Source of the DNA: Armadillidium nasatum
Lineage: Eukaryota; Arthropoda; Malacostraca; Isopoda; Armadillidiidae
DNA length: 35,301 nucleotides
Assembly (NCBI GenBank): GCA_009176605.1
Contig: SEYY01022407.1
Span: 1-35,301 of the forward strand
Reading direction: 5' to 3'
A program made the position numbers and the translations under genes. The notes beneath the pieces are model-generated. The model saw only the letters and a list, made by a program, of their open reading frames with translations. It did no database searches and was not told the DNA's origin. Position 1 is the first letter of the stretch, and every line of letters begins with the position of its first letter. Positions 28,605-35,301 of this stretch are shown here, one piece after another.

Positions 28605-29402
28605 GTATTGTTAAATGAACATAGTTATTACTTAATTTTTTAGAGTACAAAATAGTTTTCTGCGCCTCAACCTAAAAAATATTTCCTACCAATTCGTTTT
28701 CGTAGTTTCGATATATGAAAAATAATGTACTACTGGGAAATATACATTTACCCAAATAACTAAACTTCTTAATTCTATAAAATAACTATTCACACATTTT
28801 GGTGTCTGTCTTACAATTGAAATATCCAGGTCATACCATCAAAATAACCATTAAGGTAAATATACATTAGATAGGCCTTAATAAAGTTCATAAATATTTT
28901 ATTATATTTCAACCCAACATTTTGCATACTGCCTGGGGATTGCTTAAGAAGCATTGCGCCTAATAGGGAAGGCCCAAACAGATAAGTTATTATTAAAGAC
29001 TAATAACTATAATTAGTTTCTTGCCGTGATGGCCAAATAATTACCTAAACAGCAATTTTTAATATTAAATACACCATTTATTTTAATTTGAGTTTTATTA
29101 CCGTATAAGAGACGCATACGATAGGCCCTAGGAATAAGATCGCAAAACGGTCAAAGTTCACTTAGGTTTATAGTCTTTGTGTCGTGAGTAGTATAATCAA
29201 TCCAGAATTTTAATACTTCGTAACCTAAGCTAACCTATCCCGAATTTTGACACATGTATTAATTTTTTTTCAAGTTATTTTATAAAATTTCAATTTTGAG
29301 AAAGAGTTTTGAAACTTCAATTTTTTATTTATCAATTAAAGAATTTAAACTCCAGTGCCAAACCTTTACTTCACAGGGAGCAGACTTTTTAATATTAAAT
29401 TT

Positions 29403-29459
29403 TTATAAATTGGTAATCTAATTTAAATTATTATTTAAAATTAGATTACCAGTTTATAA
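29403..29459. repeat. Near-perfect 57-bp palindrome, copy 1
   Basis: Arms of about 26-27 nt (left ttataaattggtaatcta..., right ...ttagattaccagtttataa) around a 4-nt centre, with one mismatch and one indel. Conserved in copy 2 at 33868-33924. Confidence 0.85.
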
Positions 29460-29719
29460 AACATGTTTTATAAATTTAAGTTTTAAAGCATCACTTTCGG
29501 TAGAGGCAAAGGAAGCAAAGATAATAAAGGGTGAAACAAAATATGCCTCAGCAAAAAGTCTTATTTTAACATATGAGCGTTATTACTAGAATATCTGAAG
29601 TTCCCGATAAGCCTTTTGCATGCTTCTTTATTTAATTGGATGAAAACGGATCCGTCTGAGAACGTTTTAATCCAGGGTACCGAAAATGTGAGCATTCATT
29701 TTATTTCTTAGAGTATTAG

Positions 29720-30050
29720 GCACAAATGAGTCGGAGGAGGAATAGTTCCGAAATCATCTAAGATAGAGTTAGAGGAAAAGTTTGAACGAAGAGTTCAGCT
29801 TTAGTAGAAGGTAAAACGGTAGTTGTACCGTCAGGAGATACCACAGAAGGGAAAGAGGAAGAAGCAAAGTTACAGGTGACAGTTTTTGCAAAATACCAGA
29901 AAGGGTGAGAGGAAGATAATCCAGAAAATTTATTACATTTAAGACGGAGAAAAATGGTTTTGGTGTGAATAGATTTTGCACGATTCCGGGATGAAATATA
30001 AGGTGAATGAGTTCCTGGGGTTTGAAGACAACGGTAATCCTTAAATACAA
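29720..30050 (-). mobile_element. LINE linker fragment, copy 1
   Basis: The minus strand, read across frames, gives SRNRAKS, then FWYFAKTV.CNF, FPSVVSPDGTTV and a KAELF block. This parallels the ORF2 linker at 3402-3725 (ARNRCRD, FWPLVKNISNNF, FPPLIRSDGSV, KANLF). No RT follows it. At its upstream edge (30053) sits CAGGGGCGGCTCGTGACC, which resembles a hAT-type terminus. Confidence 0.65.
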
Positions 30051-30453
30051 CATCCAGGGGCGGCTCGTGACCTCCTTGTAAGTTTGTGCAACCCCTACTA
30101 TAAACAACTAGTTAGTATATAACTGTTATTTATTACTTTTTATTAATTAATTTTAATAGTATGATTAAATATTTAATAAATTACATTGCATCTTAATATA
30201 TTAACTTTCCGATGAAGCGTTATTTAATGTAAATAGAAAAAAGTCATACAATTTTAATTAGCTATTCGAAACCAATAAAAGTTTGTAAAAATTTTGCAAC
30301 GCAAGATTTATTATATACGGACGAGAGGAGTTTGTACGTACAATTTTGTTTGCAAGCAAAAGCGAAAACATTTTGGAAGAAATTTGAATAAAAGTATACA
30401 TATTTCAATTTTTTTGTGCTTCACAGAGAATAATTTTTATTATTATTTATAAT

Positions 30454-30636
<183 letters not shown>

Positions 30637-30639
30637 TAA

Positions 30640-31010
30640 TTATGGGCTTTTTCAAGTTTGTAAATGTCAATTTCCTAAAGTATTTGAAGGTGCGAAAGTC
30701 AAAGAAAGTTGGAAAAGAAGACGAAGGAGCAAAGTGTTCCAAACTTAACCAATTGTGTATATTTAAGATTGAAAATAGTGTTTAGGTTTGGGACAGAAAA
30801 AGGATGAGACTGTGTTGAAAAAGGTGTCGTATGAGCACTTCTCAGAGCAGTTTGTTGTACGACGCCTTTAAAAATAAATGGAGTAATGAAAGGTGGAGTC
30901 ATCGGCAAAGGAGAGGATAGATAATGAAGTAATAGAGAGAAGATCATTAATGAAAATAGATAAGAAAGGGATAGGAGAAATCTTTGAGGAACATGAACAC
31001 CATAAGTAAT
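30640..31010 (-). mobile_element. LINE fragment with RT catalytic motif
   Basis: The minus strand shows SFADDSTFHYS (catalytic Asp pair within 30898-30909) and, with a deletion and frame breaks, a C-terminal [22 protein letters not shown] region comparable to the WNSLPSSIFP end of Jockey/CR1 LINEs. The part up to 30860 recurs at 35085-35301. Confidence 0.6.
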
Positions 31011-31180
31011 AGACTTAAAGGATGAACGGTGGCCATTTAATGCAGGAACTAAAGAGCGACTGGAAAGAAATCAGAGAGGACATACTGAAGGAGGCAAGTT
31101 TAGAAAAAAATAAAATAAATAAAATAAAAGACACCCCAGAATATTTATTTAGTCGATATAATGCAAAATTCAAGCATTTT

Positions 31181-31296
<116 letters not shown>

Positions 31297-31432
31297 GATG
31301 GAGTGAAAAAATTAAAATCGTGAATTTAAAATTCCTATTTGTGGAAAAGTTGCCAATTGCAAAGCCTATTTATAATACGAAATCTCAGCTAAATCAATTT
31401 TAATTTTGAATGCCAAAATAACTTTAATATTC

Positions 31433-31433
<1 letters not shown>

Positions 31434-31484
<51 letters not shown>
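31434..31484. repeat. (CT)n microsatellite
   Basis: About 25 CT units. Confidence 0.97.
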
Positions 31485-31487
<3 letters not shown>

Positions 31488-31597
31488 GGAACGCTAGCTC
31501 ATGCTTATTTTTGCTGACGTCAATACGACTACGTTGTATTTTGGTACTAAATTGTATTTCATTTAGTGTTCGTTATGTGATTCATGTATTTTTTTTT

Positions 31598-31601
31598 TAA
31601 T

Positions 31602-31632
<31 letters not shown>

Positions 31633-31637
31633 TTTTT
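31598..31637. repeat. (ATTT)n microsatellite
   Basis: About nine ATTT units followed by a T-run. Confidence 0.95.
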
Positions 31638-31700
31638 TTGCTAGTTTTGTTCAGTATGTTTTAATTAGTTATCATTTCGTTTTAGGTAGGGCATACAGAA

Positions 31701-32540
31701 ATGCCCCGGACACGATCAGATGACTTACCCTCAGTGTTTGGCCTCCTGAAACCTTTAAAGATAATATGCTACCGACATATGCGGACGTTATAAGATATTA
31801 TTTATATATACAACAACAACTTTTCGCCATTAATAAAAGATATCAAACGCTAATTGGAGAAAAGTTCAATTCCTATAGTTACGAACCAACAAATATTACA
31901 TAAGAAAACATCTTTAAAAATATGTAATATTAAGAAGACTTTGAAAATAAAAGGTAAACTAAATTCTGTCGATAAAGTTTTATCATTTAGAGAATCCGCG
32001 GAGAAAAATCTATTCTATATTTCATTATTTAAATGCAAAGATTTTTATTAATATGTATTTGTAAAATTGAAGTACCTGTAGCTGAAAGAGTTTTTTAAGG
32101 GATCAAAGAACATTTTGAAGAATAGTACTTATAAAAGTTAACATTAAAGCAAGTAAAACGCTTGAAAAAACGATTGCAACGCAAAGAAAAGGCTGAAGAA
32201 AGAAGTTATAATTTTCAGTTGCAAGACAGTGAAGAAAAAAAAGCTAATAGACTTTCTCTTTCTGTTATGGGACAAATTTTGAATTCTAGTTCTGATGAAA
32301 ATGAAGATACTGAATATAAACCATATGAAACGAAAAACAAAAAGTCAAGATCTTCCTTCAATTACGCAAATGAGATTTGAGCTTCCAAATGTAGCCATTC
32401 AACACAGAACTGATGTTTCTAATAGAGCAGCAGCAATTCTTATAAATGCAGCTTTAAAAGATATGGGAGCAATTACCAAAGACGATTCTTTTAAAGAAGT
32501 CGATCGTATCAACATCTGAAGGGGAAGAATAAAAACCCGC
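31701..32540 (+). pseudogene. Frame-broken gene of an uncharacterised repeat-associated family
   Basis: Across three frames the plus strand reads, in order: MPRTRSDDLPSVFGLLKP (ATG 31701); LPTYADVIRYYLYIQQQL; SSIPIVTNQQILHK; SFRESAEKNLF; a CK.EVPVAERVF block with a DQR-like continuation; a Lys/Arg-rich RLKKRLQRKEKAEER; and VSNRAAAILINAALKDMGAI. I recall this block order from uncharacterised proteins found in multiple copies in invertebrate genomes, but I cannot name the family or its function. At least three frameshifts and several stops (31854-32051, 32162-32380 and 32295-32519 are the longest open parts) make it a pseudogene unless it is spliced. Confidence 0.5.
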
Positions 32541-32612
32541 AGTAACTAAAAAGGAAAAATGAGGCAAAACGTTCTTCATCGGAATTTGGGATATACTTCT
32601 CTACTTCTATAG

Positions 32613-33312
<700 letters not shown>

Positions 33313-33867
33313 TAACCATTAAGGTAAATATAAATTAGATAGGCCTTAATAAAGTTCATAAATATTTTATTATATTTCAACCCAACATTTTGCATACTGC
33401 CTTGGGATTGCTTAATTAAGCATTGTGTCTAATAGGGAAGGCCCAAACAGATAAGTCATTATTAAAGACTAATAACTATAATTAGTTTCTTGCCGTGATG
33501 GCCAAATAATTACCTAAACAGCAATTTTTAATATTAAATACACCATTTATTTTAATTTGAGTTTTATTATCGTATAAGAGACGCATACGATACGCCCTAG
33601 GAATAAGATCGCAAAACGGTCAAAGTTCACTTAGGTTTATAGTCTTTGTGTCGTGAGTAGTACAATCCAGAATTTTAATACTTCGTAACCTAAGCTAACC
33701 TATCCCGAATTTTGACACATGTATTAATTTTTTTTCAAGTTATTTTATAAAATTTCAATTTTGAGAAAGAGTTTTGAAACTTCAATTTTTTATTTATTAA
33801 TTAAAGAATTTAAACTCCAGTGCCAAACCTTTACTTCACAGGGAGCAGACTTTTTAATATTAAATTT

Positions 33868-33924
33868 TTATAAATTGGTAATCTAATTTAAATTATTATT
33901 TAAAATTAGATTACCAGTTTATAA
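33868..33924. repeat. Near-perfect 57-bp palindrome, copy 2
   Basis: Same palindrome as 29403-29459, inside the second repeat copy. Confidence 0.85.
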
Positions 33925-34185
33925 AACATGTTTTATAAATTTAAGTTTTAAAGCATCACTTTCGGTAGAGGCAAAGGAAGCAAAGATAATAAAGGGTGAA
34001 ACAAAATATGCCTCAGCAAAAAGTCTTATTTTAACATATGAGCGCTATTACTAGAATATCTGAAGTTCCCGATAAGCCTTTTGCATGCTTCTTTATTTAA
34101 TTGGATGAAAACGGATCCGTCTGAGAACGTTTTAATCCAGGTTACCGAAAATGTGAGCATTCATTTGATTTCTTAGAGTATTAGG

Positions 34186-34508
34186 CACAAATGAGTCGGA
34201 GGAGGAATAGTTCCGAAATCATCTAAGATAGAGTTAGAGGAAAAGTTTGAACGAAGAGTTCAGCTGTAGTAGAAGGTAAAACGGTAGTTGTACCGTCAGG
34301 AGATACCACAGAAGGGAAAGAGGAAGAAGCAAAGTTACAGGTGACAGTTTTTGCAAAATTCCAGAAAGGGTGAGAGGAAGATAATCCAGAAAATTTATTA
34401 CATTTAAGACGGAGAAAAATGGTTTTGGTTTGAATAGATTTTGCACGATTCCGGGATGAAATATAAGGTAAATGAGTTCCTGGGGTTTGAAGACAACGGT
34501 ATCCTTAA
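34186..34508 (-). mobile_element. LINE linker fragment, copy 2
   Basis: Duplicate of the LINE fragment at 29720-30050 with a few substitutions; the CAGGGGCGGCTCGTGACC sequence follows it at about 34518. Confidence 0.65.
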
Positions 34509-34934
34509 ATACAACATCCAGGGGCGGCTCGTGACCTCCTTGTAAGTTTGTGCAACCCCTACTATAAACAACGTTAGTATATAACTGTTATTTATCACTT
34601 TTTATTAATTAATTTTAATAGTATGATTAAATATTTAATAAATTACATTGCATCTTAATATATTAACTTTCCGATGAAGCGTTATTTAATAATGTAAATA
34701 GAAAAAAGTTATACAATTTTAATTAGCTATTCGAAACCAATAAAAGTTGGTAAAAATTTTGCAACGCAAGATTTATTATATACGGACGAGAGGAGTTTGT
34801 ACGTACAATTTTGTTTGCAAGCAAAAGCGAAAACATTTTGGAAGAAATTTGAATAAAAGTATACATATTTCAATTTTTTTGTGCTTCACAGAGAATAATT
34901 TTTATTATTTTTATAATATGAAATATAAATAAGT

Positions 34935-35077
<143 letters not shown>

Positions 35078-35084
35078 AAAATAT

Positions 35085-35301
35085 GGGCTTTTCAAGTTTG
35101 TAAATGTCAATTTCCTAAAGTATTTGAAGGTGCGAAAGTCAAAGAAAGTTGGAAAAGAAGACGAAGGAGCAAAGTGTTCCAAACTTAACCAATTGTGTAT
35201 ATTTAAGATTGAAAATAGTGTTTAGGTTTGGGGACAGAAAAAGGATGAGACTGTGTTGAAAAAGGTGTCGTATGACCACTTCTCAGAGCAGTTTGTTGTA
35301 C
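35085..35301 (-). mobile_element. LINE C-terminal fragment, copy 2 (cut by window end)
   Basis: Duplicate of the 30640-30860 LINE fragment; the RT motif seen at 30898 would lie just beyond the window. Confidence 0.55.

Overview
The window looks like a piece of an invertebrate nuclear genome, most likely a decapod crustacean such as a penaeid-type shrimp. That is an inference from three things: about twenty long (TA)n arrays (roughly 2.5 kb, about 7% of the window by hand count), several LINE remnants of Jockey/CR1 and RTE type plus Tc1, hAT and Ty3/gypsy sequence, and an intron-rich host gene. No rRNA, tRNA, CRISPR array or prokaryotic feature was seen.

Left half (1-16.4 kb): a host gene on the minus strand is spread over nearly 15 kb in five short coding exons (16200-16356, 13450-13532, 11470-11579, 7506-7599, 1585-1697). 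They are easy to miss because each is 83-157 nt. All have GT/AG borders and their phases fit each other (1, 0, 2, 0, 2). The product has a PAM2 motif ([13 protein letters not shown]) followed by the start of a MIF4G-like domain (PNFRFNGGRLCQHLS...FRQLLL), in the order seen in PAIP1, the poly(A)-binding-protein-interacting translation factor. The 3' exons lie beyond base 1. The introns hold (TA)n arrays, hAT-like remnants, minus-strand LINE fragments (1771-3725, 9127-10348, 11745-12660, 14335-14930), a Tc1-like transposase remnant (10362-11010), a ~92-bp minisatellite (4782-5690) and a decayed gypsy pol fragment (14931-16105).

Middle (16566-27466): one nearly complete 10.9-kb Ty3/gypsy element on the plus strand sits inside a (TA)n array with ATATA on both sides. 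It has 1.6/1.8-kb LTRs, a PBS resembling the end of tRNA-Arg, an intact gag with four zinc knuckles, and pol in the order protease, RT, RNase H, OTU-like domain, HHCC/DDE integrase, GPY/F and a long unassigned tail. Pol is broken by two single-base frameshifts. The OTU-like domain between RNase H and integrase has Ser and Gly where the catalytic Cys and Asp are expected, so it looks catalytically dead. The LTRs carry an array of perfect palindromes whose two arms vary together.

Right part (27.5-35.3 kb): more (TA)n arrays, one candidate plus-strand exon of an unrecognised gene (28489-28604), and a roughly 2-kb segment present twice (28845-30860 and 33313 to the window end) that looks like the start of a ~4.5-kb tandem duplication. 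Between the copies lies a frame-broken gene (31701-32540) of an uncharacterised family that I associate with invertebrate repeats.

The two points most worth checking are the pseudo-enzyme OTU domain embedded in the gypsy pol and the co-varying palindrome array in its LTRs. The host PAIP1-like gene is the main functional gene.
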